In this document: positions 45,332 through 53,263 of the stretch, piece by piece | How positions within the stretch are numbered: position 1 is the first letter of the stretch | How the letters are laid out: each line of letters opens with the position of its first letter | Assembly (NCBI RefSeq): GCF_017744675.1 | Contig: NZ_JAGIAV010000004.1 | Span: 172,567-236,566 of the forward strand | Origin: Flavobacterium sp. | Lineage (GTDB): Bacteria > Bacteroidota > Bacteroidia > Flavobacteriales > Flavobacteriaceae | Direction: 5' to 3' | DNA length: 64,000 bases | Translations under genes and position numbers: made by a program | The notes under the pieces: model-generated | Database searches by the model: none | What the model was told of the DNA's origin: nothing | Seen by the model: the letters and a program-made list of their open reading frames with translations, nothing else

Positions 45332-45706
45332 ATGAAGTTCGTACATCGTTTTGCATATTACCTGATTGGTCTCGTTATGGGATGTTTTATTGTTTCAGGA
45401 TTTTTTATCGGAAAAGATACCCGATGCAATTATTTCCCAAATGCCAGAGTTTTAAATAATCTTAGAACAAAACCATTTCAATATTCTCCAAAAGCTGTTC
45501 AGACTTTAAACGAAAAATGGGTTGATACTGCAGATGTCAAAAACACATTAACTTACGGAGATGTTGATTTTGAACAAAGTAATGTTCCTTTAAAAGGAGG
45601 AAAATTGTATATCATTGAAGGAAAAACAATAAAAAATCAAGAGATTATTCTAAAAGTAGTCAATTACGAAAACAAAGCTGTTTTAGAAGAAATCGTAAAA
45701 AAGTAA
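45332..45706 (+). CDS. DUF4258-type small protein with membrane anchor
   Basis: A 124-residue protein with an N-terminal helix (about 5-26: RFAYYLIGLVMGCFIVSGFF), a short CNYFPNARVLNNL segment and a small beta domain. Its C-terminal half (GDVDFEQSNVPLKGGKLYII and onward) resembles the DUF4258 pattern of Bacteroidota. A periplasmic location with one anchor is likely. Function is unknown. It is placed 37 bp after the ald stop, and has its own promoter. Confidence 0.82.
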   Translation: MKFVHRFAYYLIGLVMGCFIVSGFFIGKDTRCNYFPNARVLNNLRTKPFQYSPKAVQTLNEKWVDTADVKNTLTYGDVDFEQSNVPLKGGKLYIIEGKTIKNQEIILKVVNYENKAVLEEIVKK

Positions 45707-45770
45707 TACAAATTAAATCTTTTGTTTCTCTCGCAGATTCAAAAGATTTTTTTTTGATTGAATATTTCTA

Positions 45771-45834
45771 GCAAAGTCACAAAGTCACAAAGTTTTTCCC
45801 TCTGTCACTTTGTAACTCTGTAACTTTGTCACTT
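45771..45834. repeat. GTCACAAAGT-family inverted repeat
   Basis: AAAGTCACAAAGTCACAAAG (45773-45792) faces ACTTTGTAACTCTGTAACTT and TGTCACTT (45807-45834) across a 13-nt loop. It lies between the convergent DUF4258-type and ung genes and could serve as a bidirectional terminator-like hairpin. Confidence 0.78.
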
Positions 45835-45842
45835 ATAAAGAT

Positions 45843-46508
45843 TCACCACTCAATTTCTTTTAAACCTTTCGATTTCAAGAAATCATTTGTTTGGCTAAAA
45901 GGTTTATTTCCGAACCAGAATCCTCTATTGGCACTTAGAGGCGAAGGATGTCCTGATTTTAGAATATGATGTTTTGAAGCGTCAATCAAAGCGGCTTTCT
46001 TTTGGGCAAAACCTCCCCAAAGCAAAAAGACAACATTTTCTTTCTCCTCAGAAATTTTCTTAATAACTGCATCTGTAAATTTTTCCCAGCCTTTTCCTTG
46101 ATGACTTCCAGCTTCAGATTGTCTAACGGTCAAAGTAGCGTTTAAAAGAAAAACACCTTGATCTGCCCAACGTTCTAGATTTCCAGTTTTCGGAAGCGGT
46201 TTTCCCAAATCGGTTTCAATTTCTTTAAAAATATTATATAAAGAAGGCGGAAAAGGAATTCCGTCATTTACAGAAAAACACAATCCATTTGCCTGATTTG
46301 GTCCGTGGTACGGATCTTGTCCAATAATCACCACTTTCACTTCATCAAAATGGCAATGGTCAAAAGCCGAAAAAATCTGACTCCCTTTCGGATAACAAAC
46401 TTTTGTTGCGTATTCTGATTTTACAAATTCAATTAAATCTTTGAAATAGGATTTTTCGAATTCTTCATTCAAAACAGGTTTCCAAGAAGAATGCATTTTT
46501 ACGTCCAT
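45843..46508 (-). CDS. ung: Uracil-DNA glycosylase
   Basis: Removes uracil from DNA in base-excision repair. The 221-residue family-1 enzyme has the water-activating motif GQDPYHGPNQANGLCFSV, NLERWADQGVFLLNATLTV, LLWGGFAQKK and the catalytic-His loop HPSPLSANRGFWF. Length is normal. It is divergent from mutS2, a DNA-metabolism neighbour. Confidence 0.96.
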   Translation of the reverse strand: MDVKMHSSWKPVLNEEFEKSYFKDLIEFVKSEYATKVCYPKGSQIFSAFDHCHFDEVKVVIIGQDPYHGPNQANGLCFSVNDGIPFPPSLYNIFKEIETDLGKPLPKTGNLERWADQGVFLLNATLTVRQSEAGSHQGKGWEKFTDAVIKKISEEKENVVFLLWGGFAQKKAALIDASKHHILKSGHPSPLSANRGFWFGNKPFSQTNDFLKSKGLKEIEW

Positions 46509-46553
46509 AATTTTTTTTATGCGAATTTCAGAAATAAATACTACAAATCAAAA

Positions 46554-46660
46554 AAAGTCGAAAGTTCAAAGTTGAAAGTTTATCTAAAAATAAAAACAAA
46601 GAAAAACTCATAATTCATAACTTAGAACTCATAATTAATAATTAACAATTCGCAATTGAT
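46554..46660. repeat. AAAGTT and ATAATTCATAA word repeats upstream of mutS2
   Basis: AAAGTCGAAAGTTCAAAGTT (46556-46575) and GAAAGTTT are followed by tandem words around CATAATTCATAACTTAGAAC and TCATAATTAATAATTAACA (46609-46648). Two word families are adjacent in one gap. Confidence 0.55.
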
Positions 46661-46671
46661 GAATGTTTTCG

Positions 46672-46679
46672 TACTTTTG
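46672..46679 (+). promoter_or_regulatory. -7 element upstream of mutS2
   Basis: TACTTTTG matches TAnnTTTG, 25 nt before the mutS2 start codon. The nearest TTG (46656) is only 13 nt upstream, so the -33 element is uncertain. Confidence 0.55.
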
Positions 46680-46703
46680 CCTTTGCTTTCATAAAGAAAT
46701 TAA

Positions 46704-48869
46704 ATGATCAGTATTACAGATAAAACATTACAAGACTTACAATTTCCAACTGTATTAGAAACCATTTCAGATGGCTGCAACACCGACATTGGAAAAGAAA
46801 AGGCTTTACAGATAAAACCATTTAGAGATAAAGAAGAATTAATGCAAGCTTTGATGCAGACATCAGAGTATGTATCTTCTTTTCAAAATAATAACGCAAT
46901 CCCAAATCATGGATTTGACGCCATAACGCACGAAATTAAGTTTCTTGCCATCGAAGACAGTTTTCTTGAAGTAGGAAGTTTTAGAAAAATCGCTAATCTT
47001 TCTTCAACAGTAAATGTCTTATTGAATTTCTTAAAAAAATTCGATGATTATTATCCGAATTTAAATGCGAGAGCCTCTCGAGTAGAATTAACAAAAGATA
47101 TCATTACTGCAATTGACGCTATTGTAGATAAATACGGAGAAATAAAAGATAATGCTTCTCCTGCTCTAGCTGGAATTCGTCAGAACATGAATTTGGTTAG
47201 AGGAAAAGTAAATCAAAGTTTCGGTGTGGCTTTAACTCAATACAATGGCTTAGGTTATTTGGATGATATTAAAGAAAGTTTTGTTCAGAACCGTAGAGTT
47301 TTGGCGGTTTTAGCGATGTATCGCCGTAAGGTAAAAGGTTCAATTTTAGGAAGTTCCAAAACGGGAAGCATTGCCTATATCGAACCAGAAGCTACTTTAA
47401 AATACTCGCGAGAATTAGCCAATTTAGAATACGAAGAGAAAGAAGAAATCACTCGAATTTTAAAAAATTTATCAAATGTCATTCGTCCGTATCTTCCTTT
47501 ATTAATTGAATATCAAGATTTTTTAAGTGATATTGACGTAGTTGCCGGAAAAGCAAAATACGCAAACCGAATAAACGGAATCTTGCCAACAATTACAGAA
47601 GAACGAAGATTATTCTTTAGAGAAGCTTATCATCCGATTTTGTATTTAAACAATAAACAAAAACAAGAAGTTACGCATCCGCAAACAATTGAGCTCAAAC
47701 AAGAGAACCGAATTATTGTAATTTCCGGACCAAATGCCGGAGGAAAAACTATTTCGTTAAAAACGGTTGGCTTATTGCAATTAATGCTGCAATCTGGTAT
47801 TTTGATTCCGGTTCACGAAAGAAGTGAAACTTTCTTATTTGATAGAATTTTAACAGACATTGGAGACAACCAATCTATTGAAAATCATTTAAGCACATAC
47901 AGTTACCGATTAAAAAACATGAATTACTTTTTAAAGAAATGTAATAAAAAAACCATGTTTTTAATTGATGAATTTGGTACAGGTTCTGATCCTGAACTGG
48001 GAGGAGCTTTGGCTGAAATTTTTCTTGAAGAATTTTATCACCGTGAAGCTTTCGGAATTATTACAACGCATTACTCGAACTTAAAAATTCTAGCAAACGA
48101 ATTACCGTATGCTACGAATGCAAATATGATGTTCGACGAAAAATCATTGGAACCAATGTATAAATTGGCTTTGGGTCAAGCCGGAAGTTCATTTACATTT
48201 GAGGTTGCTCAAAAAAATGGAATTCCGTTCGGATTGATCAATCGTGCGAAAAAGAAAATAGAAGTTGGAAAAGTTCGTTTTGATAAAACCATCGCAACGC
48301 TTCAAAAAGAAAGATCGAAACTGGAAAAGACTTCTTTGAATTTAAAAGAAGAGGAAACCCGTGCGCGCGAGGAAAGTAAAAAGATGGAAACCATCAATAC
48401 CAAGATTCAGCAAAAATTGGAAAGCTATCAAGAATTGTATGATAACAATCAGAAGATAATTTACATCGGACAAAAAATTGATGATATTGCTGAGAAGTAT
48501 TTCAACAACAAAAACAAAAAAGAACTTATTGGTGAATTTTTGAAAATTGTTGAGATTGAAAATTCTAAACGGAAAAAAGCAACTCCGAAAGAAGTAAAAG
48601 CTAAAGTTGAAAAACAAAAAGAAATCATTGCTGAAGTTCAGGTAAAGGTTGAAGAAATTCGAAAAGAGAAAAAAGAGAAGAAACTTAAACCAGTTGTAGA
48701 AAAACCAAAACCAATTTTAAAAGTTGGTGATCGCGTAAGAATGCTCGACGGAAGATCTGTTGGAAGTATCGATTTAATCGAAAAAAATAAAGCAACAGTA
48801 AATTATGGTATTTTTACCTCGAAAGTAAGTTTGGACGAATTGGAATTGGTCGAAGCAGTTAAAAAATAA
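46704..48869 (+). CDS. mutS2: MutS2-family ATPase, without a visible Smr domain
   Basis: A 721-residue MutS2 homologue. It has an N-terminal helical core (about 1-300, including GSILGSSKTGSIAYIEPEAT), the ATPase with Walker A (ISGPNAGGKTISLKT), Walker B (FLIDEFGTGSDP) and ITTHYSNLK, then a long charged coiled-coil (about 515-665). It ends in a small SH3-like part (VGDRVRMLDGRSVGSIDLIE). Typical MutS2 proteins of Firmicutes end in an Smr nuclease domain, and none is seen here. MutS2 proteins suppress recombination or act on collided ribosomes; which applies here is unknown. Confidence 0.94.
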   Translation: MISITDKTLQDLQFPTVLETISDGCNTDIGKEKALQIKPFRDKEELMQALMQTSEYVSSFQNNNAIPNHGFDAITHEIKFLAIEDSFLEVGSFRKIANLSSTVNVLLNFLKKFDDYYPNLNARASRVELTKDIITAIDAIVDKYGEIKDNASPALAGIRQNMNLVRGKVNQSFGVALTQYNGLGYLDDIKESFVQNRRVLAVLAMYRRKVKGSILGSSKTGSIAYIEPEATLKYSRELANLEYEEKEEITRILKNLSNVIRPYLPLLIEYQDFLSDIDVVAGKAKYANRINGILPTITEERRLFFREAYHPILYLNNKQKQEVTHPQTIELKQENRIIVISGPNAGGKTISLKTVGLLQLMLQSGILIPVHERSETFLFDRILTDIGDNQSIENHLSTYSYRLKNMNYFLKKCNKKTMFLIDEFGTGSDPELGGALAEIFLEEFYHREAFGIITTHYSNLKILANELPYATNANMMFDEKSLEPMYKLALGQAGSSFTFEVAQKNGIPFGLINRAKKKIEVGKVRFDKTIATLQKERSKLEKTSLNLKEEETRAREESKKMETINTKIQQKLESYQELYDNNQKIIYIGQKIDDIAEKYFNNKNKKELIGEFLKIVEIENSKRKKATPKEVKAKVEKQKEIIAEVQVKVEEIRKEKKEKKLKPVVEKPKPILKVGDRVRMLDGRSVGSIDLIEKNKATVNYGIFTSKVSLDELELVEAVKK

Positions 48870-49207
48870 GTTTTCAGTAGCCAGCACAGTTTTTTCAAAC
48901 TTAAAACTAGCTAAAAAAGACCAAAATTAAAATAAAGCGATTTAAGAAACGTTTTCTTTTTAAAAGCAAATTATGATTGCTTATTTTTTAAATTCGATTT
49001 AAATCGATTTATGAAAGTTGTTTTTGATTGAGTAAATTTATAAGCCACAAAAACTAAATCATTAAAATTTATAAATAATAAAAATCCTACATTGTTGCGT
49101 TTTTATTAGTTTTGTCATTGCGAGGAACGAAGCAACCTCACTAAGCTTAGCATTTTGCTGAGTCAAAGGAGTTTCGTCTAACAATTACAAACTAATTTAA
49201 ACAAAAT
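48870..49207. other. Intergenic region, 338 bp
   Basis: Holds a perfect 14-bp palindrome TCGATTTAAATCGA (48994-49007) in AT-rich sequence, and the left 28-bp inverted-repeat arm (49114-49141) of the GIY-YIG module. No gene was seen. Confidence 0.65.
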
Positions 49208-49566
49208 ATGAAGCCTGGATTTGTATACATTATAACCAATAAATATCAAACAGTTGTTTACGTCGGAGTAACATCAAATCTTCCAAAAAGAATTTTAGAA
49301 CATAAAAACAAAAAATATCCGAAATCATTTTCGGCACGATATAATGTAAATATTCTTGTTTATTATGAGCAATTCCAATTGATTGAAGATGCGATTGCGA
49401 GAGAAAAACAAATTAAAGCTGGTTCTAGAGAAGCAAAGAATAATTTAATTCGCTCTTTGAATCCAAATTGGAAAGATCTATTTGAAGAAATAGAAAACAT
49501 AATGACTTTATAATAACAAATTGTAATGGAAAAACATCGTGAGGTTGCTTCGTTCCTCGCAATGAC
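49114..49566. mobile_element. Candidate GIY-YIG-associated inverted-repeat element
   Basis: A 28-bp arm at 49114-49141 (core CATTGCGAGGAACGAAGC, ending AACCTCAC) has an exact reverse complement at 49539-49566. The pair encloses a single gene, the small GIY-YIG nuclease at 49208-49513. The arms look like dispersed palindromic repeats, not like the ends of a DDE transposon. Mobility is inferred from the arrangement alone. Confidence 0.5.
49208..49513 (+). CDS. Small GIY-YIG nuclease-family protein
   Basis: A 101-residue single-domain protein of the GIY-YIG superfamily (UPF0213-like size). FVYI (5-8) and YVG (18-20) form the two hallmark strands. R28 (in LPKRILEHK), E66 (in REKQIK, the metal-binding Glu) and N86 (LNPNW) are the expected catalytic positions, so the active site looks intact. 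It stands alone between perfect 28-bp inverted repeats. UvrC-like and Slx1 proteins use this fold in repair, and homing endonucleases use it for mobility; small stand-alone members are mostly uncharacterised. Confidence 0.93.
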   Translation: MKPGFVYIITNKYQTVVYVGVTSNLPKRILEHKNKKYPKSFSARYNVNILVYYEQFQLIEDAIAREKQIKAGSREAKNNLIRSLNPNWKDLFEEIENIMTL

Positions 49567-49969
49567 TGCAAAAAATAAAAAAGTAATTCTTTTTGACGGA
49601 GTTTGTAATCTCTGCAGTTCGGCGGTTCAATACATTATTAAACACGACAAGAAAGATATTTTTAGATTTGTTGCGTTGCAATCTGATTTAGGGATTTCAA
49701 TTTGCAAACATCTGGGGATTAGTTTTTCTAAAATGGATAGCATTATTTTATACGATCCCGGAACAGCTTATTTTTATAAATCTTCTGCAATTATCGAAAT
49801 AGCTAAAAATTTTGGAGGTCTTTGGAAATTAACCCCAATTTTCAGAATCGTACCCATTTTTATTAGCGACCGAATTTACGATTACGTTGCCAAAAACAGA
49901 TACAATTGGTATGGCAAAAAAGAAAGCTGTATGATTCCTACGCCGGAATTAAAAGCTAAATTTCTTTAA
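49562..49969 (+). CDS. DCC-family thiol-disulfide oxidoreductase-like protein
   Basis: A 135-residue protein with the family motif DGVCNLC (ILFDGVCNLCSSAVQYII), which gives the DCC family its name, followed by ALQSDLGISICKHLG and a C-terminal YDYVAKNRYNWYGKKESC. The thioredoxin-like fold is predicted and the redox role unproven. The start at 49562 (MTAKNKKVILFDG) is chosen. The in-frame ATG at 49526 adds 12 residues, most of them encoded by the right inverted-repeat arm, and 49562 itself falls at the edge of that arm. Confidence 0.9.
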   Translation: MTAKNKKVILFDGVCNLCSSAVQYIIKHDKKDIFRFVALQSDLGISICKHLGISFSKMDSIILYDPGTAYFYKSSAIIEIAKNFGGLWKLTPIFRIVPIFISDRIYDYVAKNRYNWYGKKESCMIPTPELKAKFL

Positions 49970-50175
49970 GAAATTCCAAATTAAAAATTCCAAATTCCAA
50001 GTTTTCGCAATATTGTCATTCTGAGGAACGAAGAATCACACGAGAAACATAAAGATTCAGATTTGTAAACTTTGCTAACTCACTTGTGTGATTCTTCGTT
50101 CCTCAGAATGACAAAAAAACAAAAAAATCCCAAATTCACATCGATTGGAATTTGGGATTTTTTATTTGGAATTTA
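49970..50175. repeat. Nested inverted repeats: 27-bp perfect hairpin inside AATTCCAAA arms
   Basis: Inner arms 50015-50041 and 50086-50112 are exact reverse complements, with core CATTCTGAGGAACGAAGAAT, separated by 44 nt. Outer arms 49970-50001 and 50147-50175 belong to the AATTCCAAA family of the hisG-hisD gap. The inner arm shares GAGGAACGAAG with the GIY-YIG-flanking arm 450 bp upstream but has no gene inside. Confidence 0.85.
50126..50163 (-). terminator. Terminator of ettA
   Basis: AAAAAATCCCAAATTC (from 50124) faces GAATTTGGGATTTTTT (50148-50163) with a short loop. It lies just after the ettA stop on the minus strand; the arms overlap the outer AATTCC repeat. Confidence 0.8.
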
Positions 50176-50181
50176 TTAGAA

Positions 50182-51873
50182 TTATCTAATCAATTTTCTG
50201 TATTTCAAACGTTTTGGAGTTAAATCACCACCAAGACGTTTCTTTTTGTTTTCTTCATAATCAGAGAAACTTCCTTCGAAGAAATAAACTTCAGAGTTTC
50301 CTTCAAAAGCTAAGATATGAGTACAAATTCTATCTAAGAACCATCTGTCGTGAGAAATAATCACGGCACAACCGGCGAAATTCTCCAAACCTTCTTCAAG
50401 TGCTCGAAGTGTATTTACGTCAAGGTCGTTCGTAGGCTCATCCAGTAAAAGTACGTTTCCTTCTTCTTTCAAAGTCATTGCTAAGTGCAAACGGTTACGC
50501 TCTCCACCAGAAAGCATAGAAACTTTTTTGTTTTGCTCACCACCACCGAAGTTGAAACGTGACAAGTAAGCTCTTGAGTTCACTTGCTTTCCTCCCATCA
50601 TAATTAATTCCTGACCGTCAGCAAAGTTTTCCCAAATAGATTTATTCGGATCAATATTAGAGTGTGACTGATCTACATAAGCAATTTTTACAGTTTCTCC
50701 AACTGAAAACTCTCCGCTATCAGTAGCTTCTTCTCCCATAATCATTTTAAAAATGGTAGATTTACCAGCACCGTTAGGTCCGATGATTCCAACAATACCT
50801 GCTTGTGGCAAAGTAAAATTCAAATTATCGTATAATAATTTATCGCCAAAAGCTTTAGCAACATTCTTAGCTTCAATAACATTTGTTCCTAAACGAGGAC
50901 CATTCGGGATGTAGATCTCTAATTTCTCGTCTAGTTGTTTTTGATCTTCATTTAATAATTTGTCATAGTTCTGTAAACGAGCTTTTTGTTTAGTCTGACG
51001 TCCTTTTGCACCTTGACGAACCCAGTCCAACTCGCGCTCTAAAGTTTTTCTACGTTTAGAAGCTACTTTTTCTTCTTGAGCCAAACGGCTTGATTTTTGA
51101 TCTAACCAAGAAGAATAGTTTCCTTTCCACGGAATACCTTCTCCTCTATCCAACTCTAGAATCCATCCTGCCACATTATCCAAGAAATAACGGTCGTGCG
51201 TTACTGCAATTACAGTTCCTGAATATTGCGCTAAGTGCTGCTCTAACCATAGAACTGACTCAGCATCAAGGTGGTTGGTAGGCTCATCCAAAAGCAATAC
51301 ATCAGGTTGTTGCAATAACAAACGGCATAAAGCTACACGACGACGCTCACCTCCAGAAAGATTTTTAATTGGCGTATCTCCTTCTGGAGTACGTAATGCA
51401 TCCATTGCGATTTCTAATTTTGTATCGATTTCCCAAGCACCAAGAGCATCAATTTTATCTTGTAATGCCGCTTGACGATCCATCAATTTATCCATTTTAT
51501 CCTGATCTTCGTAGTATTCTGGAAGACCGAATAAGTCATTAATTTGATTGTACTCTTCTAAAACCGCCATAGTTTCGGCAGCTCCTTCACGAACAATTTC
51601 AATAACTGTTTTAGAATCATCCAAAATTGGCTCTTGCTCTAGATACCCTACTGTATAACCAGGCTGAAAAACTACATCTCCTTGATAGTTTTTATCAACT
51701 CCAGCAATAATTTTTAAAAGTGAAGATTTTCCAGAACCATTAAGTCCCAAAATACCAATCTTAGCTCCATAGAAGAAACTAAGGTAAATATTCTTAAGAA
51801 CTGGTTTGTCTGCTCCTTGATAGGTTTTACTCAATTTTTGCATTGAGAAAATTACTTTCTTATCGTCTGACAT
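50182..51873 (-). CDS. ettA: ABC-F translation factor EttA
   Basis: Energy-dependent translational throttle protein that binds the ribosomal E site and gates elongation by ATP level. The 563-residue protein has two nucleotide-binding domains: GLNGSGKSSLLK, LSGGERRRVALCRLLL and LLLDEPTNHLDAESV in the first, GPNGAGKSTIFK, LSGGERNRLHLAM and LLLDEPTNDLDVNT in the second. A charged linker (about 240-330, with KASKRRKTLERELDWVRQGA reading as VASKRRKTLERELDW) separates them, and there is no membrane domain. Length matches EttA. Confidence 0.95.
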   Translation of the reverse strand: MSDDKKVIFSMQKLSKTYQGADKPVLKNIYLSFFYGAKIGILGLNGSGKSSLLKIIAGVDKNYQGDVVFQPGYTVGYLEQEPILDDSKTVIEIVREGAAETMAVLEEYNQINDLFGLPEYYEDQDKMDKLMDRQAALQDKIDALGAWEIDTKLEIAMDALRTPEGDTPIKNLSGGERRRVALCRLLLQQPDVLLLDEPTNHLDAESVLWLEQHLAQYSGTVIAVTHDRYFLDNVAGWILELDRGEGIPWKGNYSSWLDQKSSRLAQEEKVASKRRKTLERELDWVRQGAKGRQTKQKARLQNYDKLLNEDQKQLDEKLEIYIPNGPRLGTNVIEAKNVAKAFGDKLLYDNLNFTLPQAGIVGIIGPNGAGKSTIFKMIMGEEATDSGEFSVGETVKIAYVDQSHSNIDPNKSIWENFADGQELIMMGGKQVNSRAYLSRFNFGGGEQNKKVSMLSGGERNRLHLAMTLKEEGNVLLLDEPTNDLDVNTLRALEEGLENFAGCAVIISHDRWFLDRICTHILAFEGNSEVYFFEGSFSDYEENKKKRLGGDLTPKRLKYRKLIR

Positions 51874-51921
51874 TTTTTATTTTTTATTATAATTATTTAT
51901 TTCTTTTTGAATTCTGACATT

Positions 51922-52104
51922 TTAAACTCTACCTTTCAAAGCATTGAAAACCCAAGCATTAGCAAGGAATCCAACTCCAACAGCACCAAATCCCCAACCC
52001 GAAACATCGCTGTATCTAAAGATTCCAAGACCTATAAGCAAGAATCCCATAAGCACCATTATTAAAGTGGCCCATCCTAAAATGGTGTTTTTATTCATTC
52101 CCAT
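51922..52104 (-). CDS. Small two-helix membrane protein (CAL67264-like)
   Basis: A 60-residue protein with helices at about 8-29 (ILGWATLIMVLMGFLLIGLG) and 34-55 (VSGWGFGAVGVGFLANAWVF). It resembles a small membrane protein family widespread in Flavobacteriales (I recall the label CAL67264). Function is unknown. An alternative start is two codons downstream (52098). It lies between holA and ettA on the same strand. Confidence 0.78.
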   Translation of the reverse strand: MGMNKNTILGWATLIMVLMGFLLIGLGIFRYSDVSGWGFGAVGVGFLANAWVFNALKGRV

Positions 52105-52166
52105 AATTGTGTAAATATTATTAGTGTCAATTTTTTAGAAAGGCAAATATCGTGAATTTTAATGGC

Positions 52167-53171
52167 TTAATTAAAAATTTTATACAGCATTTCTTTTAAT
52201 AAATCTGACTGCGGCAAAGCATTAGCTCCCACACCTTTACTCTTAACATCAATATCACGTAAAGCACCAACAATCTGGCTTACTTTTCGCATTGGGTAAT
52301 TTTTTACTGCCAAATCGTATTCTTTCAAAAAATACGGATTCACCCCAAGCGCAGTTGCTACGTTTTTAGCGCTTTTATCTTTTAATCCGTGATATTTTAG
52401 AAGTTGAACAAAAAAGCCAAATACCAAACCTGTAGTCATCACCAAAGGATATTCTTTTGGATTATGAGCAAAATTATCTGCTATTTTGTACGCTTTCAAC
52501 TGATTGCGCTCTCCAATTGCTTTTCGAAGTTCGAACACATTGTAATCTTTACTAAAACCAATATTTTCTTCGATATGCTCTGCCGTAATCATTGTTCCTT
52601 GCGGCAAGATAATCTGCAGTTTTTCTAGCTCATTGTTGATTTTACTCAAATCTGTTCCTAAAAACTCCACCAGCATAGCATTGGCTTTAGGATCGATTGT
52701 ATATTTTTTTCCAGCTAAAACACGTTTAATCCAGTCTCCTACTTGATTTTCGTATAATTTTTTACTTTCGTAAACAACGCCTTTTTGTCCTAATAGTTTA
52801 GTAACTTTTTTACGTTTATCAAGTGTTTTATATTTATAGCAAAAGACCAAAACCGTGGTCTGCATCGGATTTTCTACATAGGATTCGATTTTATCGATTG
52901 TTCTAGATAAATCCTGCGCTTCTTTCACTATAACAACCTGACGTTCAGCCATCATCGGATAGCGCTTGGCCGTTGAAACAATATCATCGACAGACACATC
53001 TCTTCCATATAAAACTGTCTGATTAAAACCCTTTTCTTCTTCAGCCAAAACATTCTCTTCAATATATTCTGATAACTTATCTATATAATAAGGTTCTTCA
53101 CCCATTAAAAAATAAATCGGTTTAATATCTCCGGCTTTAATATCGTTAACAATTTTTACTACTTCGTCCAT
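52167..53171 (-). CDS. holA: DNA polymerase III delta subunit
   Basis: Clamp-loader subunit that opens the beta sliding clamp. The 334-residue protein has the family N-terminal segment (IKAGDIKPIYFLMGEEPYYI), AKRYPMMAERQVVIVKEAQD, a central lid-like domain (about 140-205: IKRVLAGKKYTIDPKANAM, LEKLQI) and the collar domain (about 210-334, ending SDLLKEMLYKIFN). Walker motifs are absent, as is normal for delta. Confidence 0.94.
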   Translation of the reverse strand: MDEVVKIVNDIKAGDIKPIYFLMGEEPYYIDKLSEYIEENVLAEEEKGFNQTVLYGRDVSVDDIVSTAKRYPMMAERQVVIVKEAQDLSRTIDKIESYVENPMQTTVLVFCYKYKTLDKRKKVTKLLGQKGVVYESKKLYENQVGDWIKRVLAGKKYTIDPKANAMLVEFLGTDLSKINNELEKLQIILPQGTMITAEHIEENIGFSKDYNVFELRKAIGERNQLKAYKIADNFAHNPKEYPLVMTTGLVFGFFVQLLKYHGLKDKSAKNVATALGVNPYFLKEYDLAVKNYPMRKVSQIVGALRDIDVKSKGVGANALPQSDLLKEMLYKIFN

Positions 53172-53179
53172 TATACTTG

Positions 53180-53242
53180 ATTCAAGTTTTAGGTTTCATG
53201 TTCATTTCAATAACTTGAAACTTTAGATTTGAAACCTGAAAC
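53180..53242. repeat. TTGAAAC-family inverted repeat between divergent holA and HsdR_N-like genes
   Basis: ATTCAAGTTTTAGGTTTCAT (53180-53199) faces 53212-53242 (AACTTGAAACTTTAGATTTG and onward). It occupies the shared upstream region of two divergent genes, and the plus-strand promoter lies at its right edge. Confidence 0.72.
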
Positions 53243-53259
53243 TATTTTAATTATTTTTG
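53229..53259 (+). promoter_or_regulatory. Promoter of the HsdR_N-like gene, nearly leaderless
   Basis: TATTTTTG (53252-53259) matches TAnnTTTG with TTG (53229-53231) 20 nt upstream. The ATG at 53264 starts 4 nt after the -7 element, so the transcript would begin at or within the start codon. The -33 box lies inside the TTGAAAC repeat arm. Confidence 0.6.
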
Positions 53260-53263
53260 CTTT

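Noticed and set aside
49208..49513. Homing endonuclease within an intron
   Set aside because: The gene is intergenic, not inside an interrupted gene, and no intron structure is visible.
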